Shown here: in pieces, positions 24,275-33,620 of the stretch
Layout of the letters: every line of letters begins with the position of its first letter
Numbering within the stretch: position 1 is the first letter of the stretch
Source: an uncultured Candidatus Saccharibacteria bacterium
Lineage (GTDB): Bacteria > Patescibacteriota > Saccharimonadia > Saccharimonadales > Saccharimonadaceae
Reading direction: 5' to 3'
DNA length: 64,000 nucleotides
NCBI GenBank assembly: GCA_948868795.1
Contig: CAQRDK010000001.1
Coordinates: 124,001 to 188,000 of the forward strand
Notes under the pieces: model-generated
Told to the model about the DNA's origin: nothing
The model's database searches: none
The model's input: the letters and a program-made list of their open reading frames with translations, nothing else
Position numbers and translations under genes: made by a program

Positions 24275-24307
24275 GCCGAAACTAACCAATTCGGTTGGCT
24301 TACATCT

Positions 24308-24336
24308 ATTGTAGCACAGATAGTCCAAAAAGTCAA
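24308..24336 (-). promoter_or_regulatory. Strong promoter of the hairpin-array transcript
   Basis: TTGACT (24336-24331), 17-base spacer, TGC-TACAAT (-10 at 24313-24308). The -35 begins within the 3' end of the terminator stem of the preceding helicase gene, so terminator and promoter are interlocked. Confidence 0.8.
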
Positions 24337-24400
24337 TAGCCTCTAATAGAGACTATTGCTGCCTGCGTCGCTCAAGAGAGAAAAGTTAACTTTTCTCTCT
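24331..24400 (-). terminator. Terminator and perfect 26-bp palindrome after the helicase gene
   Basis: A perfect palindrome AGAGAGAAAAGTT/AACTTTTCTCTCT occupies 24375-24400. A second stem, CAATAGTCTCT/AGAGGCTATTG (24358-24334 on the minus strand), is followed by ACTTTTTGG and looks like the actual intrinsic terminator of the 24433-27798 gene. Confidence 0.7.
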
Positions 24401-24432
24401 GCTCGCTATCCTCGTCAGTTCAAGCGTCTCTG

Positions 24433-27400
24433 CTAGGAGGCTGGTTGCTCGCCGGAAATGAGCAGTTCGACGAAGGCGCGGACGTCTTTCATGGTGTTGT
24501 CCTTGTCGGCTGGGAGGAAGAGGTCGGGGTTCTTGACGAAGTCGAGGGATTTGACCTGAGCGTAGACGGCTTTGATGAGGGATTTCAGTTCGGCCTCGTC
24601 GGCGTCGCTATACTCGTAGACCTTGTCGTGGACTTTTTCGTCAGCGTCGGGGGTGACGAAAAGAATATGGCCACGGGTAACCTTATATTTGCTGTAGGTC
24701 GGGGAGAGATTTAGGAGGAGCTTGTAGAAACTGAGCTGGAGGCGGTATTTATAGAGAGAGGGGCGGCTATCCCACTTGCCGTCGTGGAAGGTGCCGGTCT
24801 TGAAATCATAGACTTCGATAGTCTTGGCGGTTTCGTCGAGGTTGATGTGGTCGATTTTGCCGGTCAAGGGGACGCCCTCGAAACTCAGTTTCTCAGGAGA
24901 GAGGTTAGCTTCGGCGCGGGCGTTTGGATGGCGGAGGATGTCGCTAAACTCGGCGAGGGCGATATTCAGGTCGCGCGCGCCTTGCTCGAGGAGAGCCTGT
25001 TGTTCTTCGGGCTCGAGCGCGGTGCGGGGGACGGAGGATTTGAAGAGTTCGAGGGCGGCCGCGTCGTCGATATGACCGCTGGTCACCTGCTCGAAAACGG
25101 AGTGAATTAGAGTGCCGTAACAGAGGGCGCGGCTGGCCGGCTCGTCGGGAGCGCGGAGGACTTTGCGCTGATAGAGAGCCTGGGGGCCAGCGTAGGTCAG
25201 GTCGATGAAGGTGGTCAGATCGGAAGCAGTGAGGCGATAATTCTCAAGGCGGGCCTTCAATAGCGGCTCAATCTTGGAGGGCTCGATGTTCTGGTAAGCG
25301 GAGATCCAGCTGAGGCGCTTGGTTTCGATTTTCTGCGAGGCGTCGAGATCACCGTCGTGAAGGTGGATGATTTTGTTGGGAGTTGGAAGGTAAGGCGATT
25401 CCCCAGCGACGCTGTCGCGGCTATCCTCTTCGAGGTAGGCGAGGCGATGAATTTCTTTGCCGCTCGGGGCGAGACGGGAGTTCGTCAGATAAAGGCTCTG
25501 CTTCGCGCGGGTGATGGCAACGAAAAGGACGCGGAGCTTCTCGTCGTCGCTGGCGCCGGTGTGGCGGATGCTGACAAGGTTTTTCGGGAGAGCGAGGAGG
25601 TTGTTGTTACCCTTAGCTTTACCCCAGGCGGAGTCGTCGACCGAGGTCAGGAAGACATGCTTAAACTCAAGACCCTTGCTCTTGAAGGCGGTCATGACTT
25701 GGACGGCTTGACTATCGTCGCGATAAGTACTGATGCGCATGATTTCGGCGTCGGCCGCTTCATAGTCGTCGAGCGTGGCGATGAAATCTTTCAATTTCGG
25801 GGCGTCGAGCGATGCGGTCGGGTCGAGACTTTTCGCGTGGGCGAGGATGGTCTGGCGGAAAGTGGCGAGATTCTCATAGAATTCGAGCTTCTCGAAGGCG
25901 GTGGCGTGCTGGTCATAATAATTCAGGAAAGGTGAGGTGAAGTTGTTGAGAGGCGCGGCGCCGGTCAGATAGTCGAGCCAGAGCTCAAACGGAGCGGTCG
26001 CCGAGGCAGTCGCAAGGTTCGCGAAGAAATCTGCGAGATTTTCGAGGCGCTCGTCGCCAGAAAGGTAGCTCAAGGTCGGCTTGTTCGCCGTGCGGCTGGA
26101 TTCAATGGCGCCAATGACAATGCCGGACGGAATGCCCCAAAAATCGTAAGAAAGAATCTCGAGAAGGCGATGCGCGGGTTTCTTCCCCTCGGCGAGTTCG
26201 TGGACGAAGCGGGCAATCGTAAGGAGAGGACGGATTTTGTCGTCCTGGAGGAGGTTGTCGCGCTTTTCGTAAGTGACGTCGAGATTTTTTGCTTTGAGGT
26301 AGGGGAGGATCGGAGCGATGTTTTTGTGCTTAGGAGCGAGGATGGCGATTTCATTCGGGTCTTCGCCGGCGTCGACCAATCCGCGGATTTTCTCGGCAAT
26401 CCAATAGTATTCCGCCTCAGGACAAGAAAATTCGTGACGTTCGATTTCGGGGTTTTCCGGTTTGCCGTTCCATTCGTCTTGCATAGAATGGAGAGTTTTG
26501 TCGACTTCGTCGTAGTTTTTGGCGAAACTGTCGGTGATTTGGTCGGCAATGTGCTTAGAAAACTCGAGGACTGCGCCAATGCTGCGGTAGTTGTCGACTA
26601 GAGTAATAACTTTTGCGCCGTAATGTTGCTCGAAATCCATGAGATTCGAGGCATTGGCGCCCTGGAACTCATAAATCGCCTGATCGTCATCGCCGACCGC
26701 CATGATGAGCGGCTTTTCGTAGTCGGTGAGAAGTTTAATTAGCTCAAACTGGGACGGGTTCGTGTCTTGGAACTCATCGAGCAGAATATATTGGAAAAGT
26801 TCGGAGAGACTGAGGCGAAAACCGCGGTCGGTCTTGAGATAATGGATGGCATACTCAATCATATCATCGAAGTCGAAAAGTCCGTTCGCCGCGAGATACT
26901 GGTCGTATTTTTCCATGATATGCGCAAGCGAGAAGAGCTTTTTGTTGGCGATAGTATCAGAGAGGCGATAGGCGGGAGCGGGATGCTTGCGGTCGCCGGC
27001 GTCGAAGATTTCGACATACTTTTTCTTCCAGGCGGAAAGCGGCTGGACGCTAGGTTGCTTCGGCTTGCCAGTGGCGGTGACTCCGGGGTCAGTATTACGG
27101 ATTTCTTCAATAACTTGGTTCAGTTCGCGAAGCATCGTATTCGCGATGCGTTCGATATTGCCGACAATCGGCTCGGGCGAGGTGTATTTCGCAAGGATTT
27201 CGAGGACGGGCTCATAGACTTCTTCTAGGGCTTGGTCGAATTTCAGGCGGGGCGGGGCGGCAAGGAAAATCGGCGAAATCTCGGCGCTAATCGCTAGACT
27301 GTCTTCGGCGTTTTGAGCGGCGATTTTCTGAAGGTCGCTCGCGGTGAGGCGAGCGGATTTCGCGCTTGAAATCGTATCAATAATATCTTTCGTGCCGGAG

Positions 27401-27798
27401 TTTTTAAGGATGTCGGTCGCGGGGAGCGATTTTTGGATGTCGGCGACGATTTTGTACTGCGCGGTTTGGTCGATCGGGGCGTCGAGCTTGCGGTCGAGAG
27501 TTTCGGTGTAGTTTTTGTAGCGTTCAAGCAGATTTGCGCCGAAAGCGTGATAAGTGTAGATATTAACATCGAGAGCCGCCTTGCCAATCATGGCCTGGAG
27601 GCGATCGCGCATATTCTCGGCGCCAGCGTCGGTGAAGGTGAGACAGAGGATGTTCTCAGGGTTAGCGTCGGTATGTTCGAGAATATAAGCAACCTTCGCG
27701 GAAAGGAGCTGAGTCTTGCCAGTCCCGGGGCCTGCCAAAACCAAGAGTGGCCCTTCTAGGTATTCGACGGCCTCTTTTTGTTGTTGATTGAGCGGCAT
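24433..27798 (-). CDS. UvrD-family helicase fused to a PD-(D/E)XK nuclease
   Basis: Protein of 1121 residues. Walker A GPGTGKT at 23-29, motif II DEFQDTNPSQFEL, motif III GDDDQAIYEFQGA, and motif VI VAITRAKQSLYL define an SF1A 3'-5' helicase (about 1-790). The C-terminal 300 residues carry a RecB-like nuclease with GKIDHINLD and VYDFKTG. The layout resembles AddA/AddB-like end-processing enzymes and suggests double-strand break resection. It follows the methyltransferase gene by 27 bases with an AAAGGA Shine-Dalgarno. Confidence 0.88.
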   Translation of the reverse strand: MPLNQQQKEAVEYLEGPLLVLAGPGTGKTQLLSAKVAYILEHTDANPENILCLTFTDAGAENMRDRLQAMIGKAALDVNIYTYHAFGANLLERYKNYTETLDRKLDAPIDQTAQYKIVADIQKSLPATDILKNSGTKDIIDTISSAKSARLTASDLQKIAAQNAEDSLAISAEISPIFLAAPPRLKFDQALEEVYEPVLEILAKYTSPEPIVGNIERIANTMLRELNQVIEEIRNTDPGVTATGKPKQPSVQPLSAWKKKYVEIFDAGDRKHPAPAYRLSDTIANKKLFSLAHIMEKYDQYLAANGLFDFDDMIEYAIHYLKTDRGFRLSLSELFQYILLDEFQDTNPSQFELIKLLTDYEKPLIMAVGDDDQAIYEFQGANASNLMDFEQHYGAKVITLVDNYRSIGAVLEFSKHIADQITDSFAKNYDEVDKTLHSMQDEWNGKPENPEIERHEFSCPEAEYYWIAEKIRGLVDAGEDPNEIAILAPKHKNIAPILPYLKAKNLDVTYEKRDNLLQDDKIRPLLTIARFVHELAEGKKPAHRLLEILSYDFWGIPSGIVIGAIESSRTANKPTLSYLSGDERLENLADFFANLATASATAPFELWLDYLTGAAPLNNFTSPFLNYYDQHATAFEKLEFYENLATFRQTILAHAKSLDPTASLDAPKLKDFIATLDDYEAADAEIMRISTYRDDSQAVQVMTAFKSKGLEFKHVFLTSVDDSAWGKAKGNNNLLALPKNLVSIRHTGASDDEKLRVLFVAITRAKQSLYLTNSRLAPSGKEIHRLAYLEEDSRDSVAGESPYLPTPNKIIHLHDGDLDASQKIETKRLSWISAYQNIEPSKIEPLLKARLENYRLTASDLTTFIDLTYAGPQALYQRKVLRAPDEPASRALCYGTLIHSVFEQVTSGHIDDAAALELFKSSVPRTALEPEEQQALLEQGARDLNIALAEFSDILRHPNARAEANLSPEKLSFEGVPLTGKIDHINLDETAKTIEVYDFKTGTFHDGKWDSRPSLYKYRLQLSFYKLLLNLSPTYSKYKVTRGHILFVTPDADEKVHDKVYEYSDADEAELKSLIKAVYAQVKSLDFVKNPDLFLPADKDNTMKDVRAFVELLISGEQPAS

Positions 27799-27825
27799 GG
27801 TGGGTTCCTTTCTTGGCGAGGGTTG

Positions 27826-29208
27826 TTAGCTGGCGGGCTTAAGATTTTGATTGACGGCGGACTTTTTATGAAGTATGACGAGATTTTCGAGATGCGGCGT
27901 GCGCGGGAAAAAGTTAAACGGAATAACTTTTTTAATTTCGTAGACCGGGCTGTCTGGCGTGGTGGCAGTTGAACTATCTGTGACGGGGCGAGGGCTAGTA
28001 AGGATTTTGAGGTCACGCGCTTGGGTGGCTGGGTTACAGGAGAGATAGATAATAACTTCAGGCTGAACTTCGAGAAACTTATCGAGAAGCTCGGGGCGAC
28101 AACCGGCGCGCGGAGGGTCAACGATTACGATTTGCTCTGGCTCAACATAATCGAGAGCTTCTTCGGATTTCGCAAGAACGGAGTGAACGTTCGCCCCCTG
28201 ACGGCGAGCCTCTTGGCAGTTGCGTTCCATCTCAAGATAGGCTGGCTTGTCGCACTCGACAAGGGTGAGGTCTTGGTCGCGGGCGACCGAGAGACCAATC
28301 GTGCCAACGCCGGCGTAGAGGTCGAGAACTTTTCGCGGGCGCGGCTGCTGAGAGTTTTGCGCCTGCGTAGTGGCGGGGTGGATTTCTTGCTGCCAGGTTT
28401 CTTGCTGGATTTCTTTCTCGATTTCGTGAAGCGCCATTTCGTAGACTGGCAAGTTGATTTGGAAAAAGCCGTTCGGCGAGTAGGAGTAAGTCTGGCCGAG
28501 AATGGCGTCCTCGAGCAAGCTAAACCGCGGGCGAGGTTGATGATTCTCAATCAGGCCGCCGCTCACTTCGCTGGATTGGTTGGCGCGGAGCAGGAGCGAT
28601 TGGTATCTGCGGGCCTCCTCGTGCTTTTTGTTCAGCTCGGCGATAATCTGCTGGGCTTTCTGAAAAATCTCAGGCCGCTCAAGACTAGATGAGTCGACGA
28701 TAACTTTTTGATGGCTGCCGCGAGCGCGGAAGGCAGGATGAATCTTCTGGTCGCAGTGATCAAAATACAGCGCGTACTCCATTTTGTTGCGATAATGAAA
28801 ATCCTTGCCGTCGGTCTGGATGGGTGCGATTTCAACTTGGCTCGGCAAATCGATTTTCTGCTGGCGGAAAATCTCTTGAAGTAGAGCATGTTTTTGCTCC
28901 AGTTCATAATCATAAGTCATAATCTGCCAAGGCGAAGTTGATAAGTAGCAATCGTCGCGTGGCGGGATGCGATGTGGAGAGGGTTTTTCGAAATCAAGGA
29001 CAATCCCCTCAGCGTAAGTGCTTTTATTTTTGGTGAGCTGGATTCTGGTGGCAATTTCGCCAGGCAAGGCATTCCAGAGAAAAACTTTCTTGCCACTATT
29101 CTCGCCGTCAGAAAGCGTCGCAAGACCCTGTCCGCCAGGAACTAACTTCTCGATAGTTATTCGTTCTGTGATATATTCTGGGACTTTTTTCGATTTGTTT
29201 CGGCTCAT
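27826..29208 (-). CDS. RlmD/TrmA-type 23S rRNA uracil-C5 methyltransferase
   Basis: SAM-dependent methyltransferase of 460 residues. An N-terminal TRAM-like domain (about 17-75) precedes the catalytic domain with LDLYAGVGTIGLS, VDPPRAGCRPE and the nucleophile Cys in YLSCNPATQARD. Of the four iron-sulfur cysteines of typical RlmD only one is evident, so the cluster is probably lost. I start it at MSRNKSKKVPEY (29208); longer readings run into the upstream permease gene. A 21-base direct repeat 63 bases apart spans this start (see repeat). Confidence 0.85.
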   Translation of the reverse strand: MSRNKSKKVPEYITERITIEKLVPGGQGLATLSDGENSGKKVFLWNALPGEIATRIQLTKNKSTYAEGIVLDFEKPSPHRIPPRDDCYLSTSPWQIMTYDYELEQKHALLQEIFRQQKIDLPSQVEIAPIQTDGKDFHYRNKMEYALYFDHCDQKIHPAFRARGSHQKVIVDSSSLERPEIFQKAQQIIAELNKKHEEARRYQSLLLRANQSSEVSGGLIENHQPRPRFSLLEDAILGQTYSYSPNGFFQINLPVYEMALHEIEKEIQQETWQQEIHPATTQAQNSQQPRPRKVLDLYAGVGTIGLSVARDQDLTLVECDKPAYLEMERNCQEARRQGANVHSVLAKSEEALDYVEPEQIVIVDPPRAGCRPELLDKFLEVQPEVIIYLSCNPATQARDLKILTSPRPVTDSSTATTPDSPVYEIKKVIPFNFFPRTPHLENLVILHKKSAVNQNLKPAS

Positions 29209-29240
29209 TTTAGGTAATTTTATTCGTTCTGTGATATATT
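29157..29240 (-). repeat. 21-bp in-frame duplication at the methyltransferase start
   Basis: AATATATCACAGAACGAATAA (minus strand) occurs at 29240-29220 and again at 29177-29157, exactly 63 bases apart. Read in frame it gives YITERI twice, once before and once after the chosen start MSRNKSKK. It looks like a recent local duplication that may have moved the start codon. Confidence 0.6.
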
Positions 29241-29251
29241 TTACTCGCGGC

Positions 29252-30544
29252 TTACTCGTAGCGAAGGGCGTCGATTGGGTTCTTATGGGCAGCCTTCCAG
29301 GCTGGGGCTGTGCCAGCGAGAAAGGCGATGAACATAACGATAAGAATAATCGGGATGACATTGGCCGGCGTAAATTCGAAGAGATTAAAGGTCGGTAGAG
29401 CTTCCAGGAATCCGCCCGGAGCGTGAACGAGGGTATTTGTGATATTGCCGATGATGATAGCGACGAGAACTCCGAACGCGGAACCCCAGAAACCGAGCGC
29501 GATAGCTTCGACGGCAAATTCAAGGAAAATCCTGCCAGAAGACATGCCGAGCGCTTTATCAAGACCAATTTCGCGAGTCCGTTCCTCGACCGACATGAGG
29601 AGGGTGTTGATAATGCCGATCGAAGCGGCTAGTAAGGCAATCCCGCCAAAAATCGTGAAGACGATCATGATGACGTCGAAGAAGGTGCGAATCATACCCA
29701 TCATGTCGGAAACGGTAAGGCCAACGAAACCGGCCTCTTTTAGCTTGGCTTTGATTTCATCTTCGGTGTATTTTGAGTTATCAAAACGAGTCTGGATGGC
29801 GTAAACAAGTTCTTTCTGTTCGGCAGGATAGTATTTTGTGCCTTCTTCATACATTGCATCTTCGAGGGCGCGACTGATAATCGAGCCGTTCACGGCGACG
29901 ACGCCCGGCGCCTGAACGCCAACGACTTTGGCTTTAAACTCAATGGGATTATTCGTCATTGTGTCGAGCATAACAAGAGTGACGGTTTTGCCGATAGCAT
30001 CTTCGTCGGAACCGAATCCGAGCGCTTTCGGGTAACCAGGTTCAAGCGTAATTTCGTATTCCTTAGTATCCTGGCTCGGCAAGGTGCCGGCGGTGGTCGC
30101 AATGTTGAAATCGCCTGGAGGCATCGCACCGACCGTGATGTTATATTTCTTGTCAGTTTCTTTGCTCGTGATATATTCGACCGGTATTTGCTTTGCGATG
30201 TAGAAGTCATCTGGGTTTAGACCATCAATTTTGCCAAGCTTATCGAGCTGCTCCTTATTCATGGCGGAGAGGGTTTGGTTCGGATTATATTCGGTCGGTT
30301 CACTCGAAGTCGACATCATGGAGTTCATCATACTGACAGCCCCGCTGCTAGTGATCATAATGTAATCATCGCCACCAAGGCTAGCGGTTTGCTCGTCGAT
30401 AAAAGAGTTGACGCCGGCATTGATAGCAACATTCAGAACGATCGTGAAACTACCTACGAAAATCGCAAGAATAGTTAGAAAAGTGCGGACTTTGTTGCGA
30501 AAAAGGTTATGATTAGCGGTCTTGATAATCTCAAAAAGTCCCAT
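29252..30544 (-). CDS. MacB/FtsX-like ABC transporter permease
   Basis: Protein of 430 residues with one N-terminal membrane helix (about 20-40), an extracytoplasmic MacB-PCD-like domain (about 45-285), then three C-terminal helices with the FtsX signature region MSVEERTREIGLDKALG. Likely exports a peptide or lipid-like molecule, or acts as a mechanotransmission system. It overlaps the ATPase stop codon by one base (TAATG), so both are translated together. Confidence 0.88.
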   Translation of the reverse strand: MGLFEIIKTANHNLFRNKVRTFLTILAIFVGSFTIVLNVAINAGVNSFIDEQTASLGGDDYIMITSSGAVSMMNSMMSTSSEPTEYNPNQTLSAMNKEQLDKLGKIDGLNPDDFYIAKQIPVEYITSKETDKKYNITVGAMPPGDFNIATTAGTLPSQDTKEYEITLEPGYPKALGFGSDEDAIGKTVTLVMLDTMTNNPIEFKAKVVGVQAPGVVAVNGSIISRALEDAMYEEGTKYYPAEQKELVYAIQTRFDNSKYTEDEIKAKLKEAGFVGLTVSDMMGMIRTFFDVIMIVFTIFGGIALLAASIGIINTLLMSVEERTREIGLDKALGMSSGRIFLEFAVEAIALGFWGSAFGVLVAIIIGNITNTLVHAPGGFLEALPTFNLFEFTPANVIPIILIVMFIAFLAGTAPAWKAAHKNPIDALRYE

Positions 30545-31323
30545 TACTTTTTAGCTCCTTTCTTGGCAGATTTGGCACCCGACGCAGAGGTCTTAGCGCT
30601 TTTCGACTGCGAGTTTGGTTTCTTGGACGACTTTTGCGATTTTGCGCCAGTATCCTCGACGATTTCGCCATCCATGATACGAACTTGGCGATTACAAAGT
30701 TTCGCTAAGTCTTCATCATGAGTAACGATAATCAAAGTCGTGCCTTTTTTGTTGGCGTCAAAGAGAAGTTTGATGATTTTGTCGCCAGTTGTCGAGTCGA
30801 GATTCCCGGTCGGTTCGTCGGCAAAAATGATACTCGGATCGTTCACGAGCGCACGGGCAATACAGACGCGCTGCTTCTGGCCGCCGGAAAGGTCGTTAGC
30901 TTTGAATTTAAGACGTTCTTCAAGCCCGACCGTATGTAGGGCTTTAGTTGCAAGCTCTTTGCGCTTCTTACGCCTCACGCCGGCGATTTTGAGCGGGAGC
31001 ATAACATTTTCGAGGACGGTATCATTCGGGTTCATGAAGAATTGCTGGAAGACAAAACCGAAACTCTGGTTGCGAAGTTGGTTAAGCTTGTGGGCACGGA
31101 GTTTAGTTGAATCGATTCCGTTGATTTTGATAGTGCCAGAAGTTGGCTTATCAAGAAGAGCGAGTAGGTGCATTAGCGTAGACTTGCCAGAGCCGGACTT
31201 GCCGATGATAGCGACCGACTCACCTTTGTAGATATCTAGATTAAGGTGTTTGAGCGCGGTGAAGGCGGCGGAACGCTTGCCGTAAACTTTGACTAAGTTT
31301 TTTACCTCAATAACTTTTTCCAT
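30544..31323 (-). CDS. MacB/LolD-like ABC transporter ATPase with basic tail
   Basis: ATPase of 259 residues: Walker A GKSGSGKST near 41, Q-loop FVFQQFF, signature LSGGQKQR, Walker B IIFADEPTGNLDS, switch His in VTHDE. The last 32 residues are a Lys/Ser/Ala-rich tail not found in typical members. A TAGAAT box at 31330-31335 ends six bases before the ATG: leaderless. Confidence 0.9.
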   Translation of the reverse strand: MEKVIEVKNLVKVYGKRSAAFTALKHLNLDIYKGESVAIIGKSGSGKSTLMHLLALLDKPTSGTIKINGIDSTKLRAHKLNQLRNQSFGFVFQQFFMNPNDTVLENVMLPLKIAGVRRKKRKELATKALHTVGLEERLKFKANDLSGGQKQRVCIARALVNDPSIIFADEPTGNLDSTTGDKIIKLLFDANKKGTTLIIVTHDEDLAKLCNRQVRIMDGEIVEDTGAKSQKSSKKPNSQSKSAKTSASGAKSAKKGAKK

Positions 31324-31360
31324 TGCTTTATTCTAACATGGCTGCAGCTAGTGCGCAACG

Positions 31361-32200
31361 TCAAGCGTTTACTTCTTTCGAGTTCTGGCAACGGTCTTCC
31401 TCGAACTGGTAGGTCGGCCCTGCGAGGCGAGCCGCAAGATCGGAGAGGTAGAAGCCAACAATGCCGCCGATGACCGGGACCAAGACATAAACTGCAAGAG
31501 CTAGACCAGCGCTACTTGCGAGGGCGCCAAAGTTTTCAGCCGTGGTCGGCAAGACGCCATACATAAGAGCGGAGGCGGGATTGAAGACGATGCTTTCAGT
31601 AAGGCCAAAGAAGTTCTGCGAAATCACCACGCTCAACAAATAAGTCAGGACAATACTGCTCGCAACGGTAAAGGCAAAAACCAAAGTATTCTTTTTAGCA
31701 TAGCGAATAGCACGAGCGAAACAGAAGGCTAAAATAACAGCGCAGAGGAGGCTAATAAAGGCGAGCGCCCAGAAGTTTTCGCCGGTGGCTTCAACTAAAG
31801 TCGGCAATTCCCCGCCATAACTACCGCCAAGGCGGAAGGCGTTAAGCAGTAGCGAAGCAATCCAAGCACCAACGACCTGAGCTAGAATATAGAGCACACC
31901 GCGAATCGCAGACATGCGGCGAGTCGCCATCATGCCGGCGGTGACGAGCGGGTTGAGCTGAGCGCCGGAAAGTTTAACGATAACAACGTAAATGCCGATG
32001 ACGGCGCACATCAAGAAGATTGGCACAAAGTCGACACGGAACATGCCGATTGTGCACATGAGCAACATAGTCAGAAGCATAGTACCGAGCACTTCGCCAA
32101 GGAGTGCGCCCCAGATTTTCGGGGTTTTGAAAATATTAAGCAAACTTTCTTCGCTGGGGTTATATTTGCGGGCGAAGAAGCCGGGTTTGTCTTGATTCAT
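31361..32200 (-). CDS. Aquaporin-family (MIP) channel
   Basis: Protein of 279 residues with six membrane helices. The first NPA motif is changed to NPL (SGAQLNPLVTAG), the second is kept but without the usual Arg (FNPASALMYG). A 25-residue hydrophilic N-terminus precedes the channel. It probably conducts water or small neutral solutes; the altered filter prevents a firm substrate call. The promoter TGCTATAAT (-10 at 32227-32232) and a GGAGGT Shine-Dalgarno (32206-32211) are both visible, with a leader of about 20 nt. Confidence 0.85.
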   Translation of the reverse strand: MNQDKPGFFARKYNPSEESLLNIFKTPKIWGALLGEVLGTMLLTMLLMCTIGMFRVDFVPIFLMCAVIGIYVVIVKLSGAQLNPLVTAGMMATRRMSAIRGVLYILAQVVGAWIASLLLNAFRLGGSYGGELPTLVEATGENFWALAFISLLCAVILAFCFARAIRYAKKNTLVFAFTVASSIVLTYLLSVVISQNFFGLTESIVFNPASALMYGVLPTTAENFGALASSAGLALAVYVLVPVIGGIVGFYLSDLAARLAGPTYQFEEDRCQNSKEVNA

Positions 32201-32246
32201 GAATGACCTCCAAAATTATTATATCTATTATAGCACAAGTTATGGC

Positions 32247-33620
32247 TTAGCGGGCATATTGCCAGATTTGGCCGTCTTTCGAATCGAGTACAGAGATATT
32301 TTGCGCCAATAGTTCGTCGCGTAGGCGGTCCGAGGTTGCGAAATCTTTCGCGGCGCGAGCAGCTTGGCGACTAACGAGGAGCTTTTTGGCAGCAGAGCCA
32401 AGCTCAGGCGAGTCAGAGAGTAGGCCTAACCCGAAGAGGTGGTCAATTTGTTGCCAAAAATCAAGATTGTCATTCGTGACAGCGTCGATAATGGCGAAGG
32501 CTTTCGGGGAGTTCAGGTTGTCGTCGAGGGCATCAATAATGTCGGCGATAGCGTCAGGAGTTGTGGTTGAGGAGCTGGCGGGAGTTTGGTAGCATTTCGC
32601 GATACGATTACGCCAGTTTAAGCGGCGAATGCGTGCGGCCTCGAGGTTTTCGAGGCTAAAGTCGCGCTCAGATTGATAATGCCCCTGGAGAACCCACATC
32701 TTGAAGTCGAGCGGCGAGTAGCCTTTCTCGGCGAGGTCGGCGAGCGAATATCCGTTGCCGAGCGACTTGGAGATTTTTTGGCCTTCAGAGGTGAGATGAT
32801 TACAATGGATCCAATATTTGGCGAGTTTTTTCTCGAAGGCGGCTTCGCTCTGGGCGATTTCGTTGGTGTGGTGGGTAGGAATATGGTCGATGCCGCCAGC
32901 ATGAATATCGATAGTCTCGCCAAGTTCGGTATGAATAATCGTCGAACATTCAAGATGCCAGCCGGGATAGCCGGGGCGACCGAGATAATCCCAGCGCATT
33001 TCGTGTTTCTCGCCAGGCTGGATAAACTTCCAGACCGCAAAATCGGAAGGATTTAACTTTTCGTCAGAGAACTCAACACGAGCGCCAGCCTTCAAGTTGT
33101 CGAGATCAAGCCGAGCGAAGTCGGCATAATGCGGGAACTTCGCAGTATTATAATATATACCATCGCGAGTTTCGTAAGTATAGCCTTTCGCGGTCAAAAT
33201 ATCAACCAGTTCAATGTCTTCCGGAATATAATCCGTCGCGCGGGCGAGAAGGTCGGGCGGGGTCAAATCGAGCGCGCTATAGTCGGCAAGAAACTTATCA
33301 ATATAAAACTCGGCGACTTCCCAGACAGTCTTCCCGGTCAAGCGCGCACCCTTCTCGAGCTTGTCTTCGCCATCATCAGCGTCGGAAGTGAGATGTCCGA
33401 CATCGGTCAAGTTCAAGACGCGCTTCACACCGTAACCCTGCGCTTTCAAAGTCCGAATTAATAAATCCCAATAAATATAGGCCGCAAAATTGCCAATGTG
33501 AGGCTGACTATAAACAGTCGGGCCACAAGTATAAATTTTAACTTCGCCGGCATTAAACGGCGTGAAAGTTTCGACCTTGCGGCTTAAAGTATTATATAGT
33601 TTCAGTTTGTTTGCTGGCAT
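32247..33620 (-). CDS. cysS: Cysteinyl-tRNA synthetase
   Basis: Class I synthetase (457 residues). HIGH-like motif QPHIGNFAAY, KMSKS-like motif KISKSLGN, and zinc ligands in TCGPTVY, WHLECS and HHTNE. The start overlaps the end of the upstream hydrolase gene by 29 bases; MPANKLKLYNTLSRKVE aligns well with the family N-terminus. Charges tRNA-Cys. Confidence 0.94.
   Translation of the reverse strand: MPANKLKLYNTLSRKVETFTPFNAGEVKIYTCGPTVYSQPHIGNFAAYIYWDLLIRTLKAQGYGVKRVLNLTDVGHLTSDADDGEDKLEKGARLTGKTVWEVAEFYIDKFLADYSALDLTPPDLLARATDYIPEDIELVDILTAKGYTYETRDGIYYNTAKFPHYADFARLDLDNLKAGARVEFSDEKLNPSDFAVWKFIQPGEKHEMRWDYLGRPGYPGWHLECSTIIHTELGETIDIHAGGIDHIPTHHTNEIAQSEAAFEKKLAKYWIHCNHLTSEGQKISKSLGNGYSLADLAEKGYSPLDFKMWVLQGHYQSERDFSLENLEAARIRRLNWRNRIAKCYQTPASSSTTTPDAIADIIDALDDNLNSPKAFAIIDAVTNDNLDFWQQIDHLFGLGLLSDSPELGSAAKKLLVSRQAARAAKDFATSDRLRDELLAQNISVLDSKDGQIWQYAR

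Noticed and set aside
23718..24314. 198-codon plus-strand frame across the hairpin array and the 73-residue gene
   Set aside because: No ribosome-binding site or plus-strand promoter; composition follows the hairpins; promoter, terminator and Shine-Dalgarno all support the minus strand.
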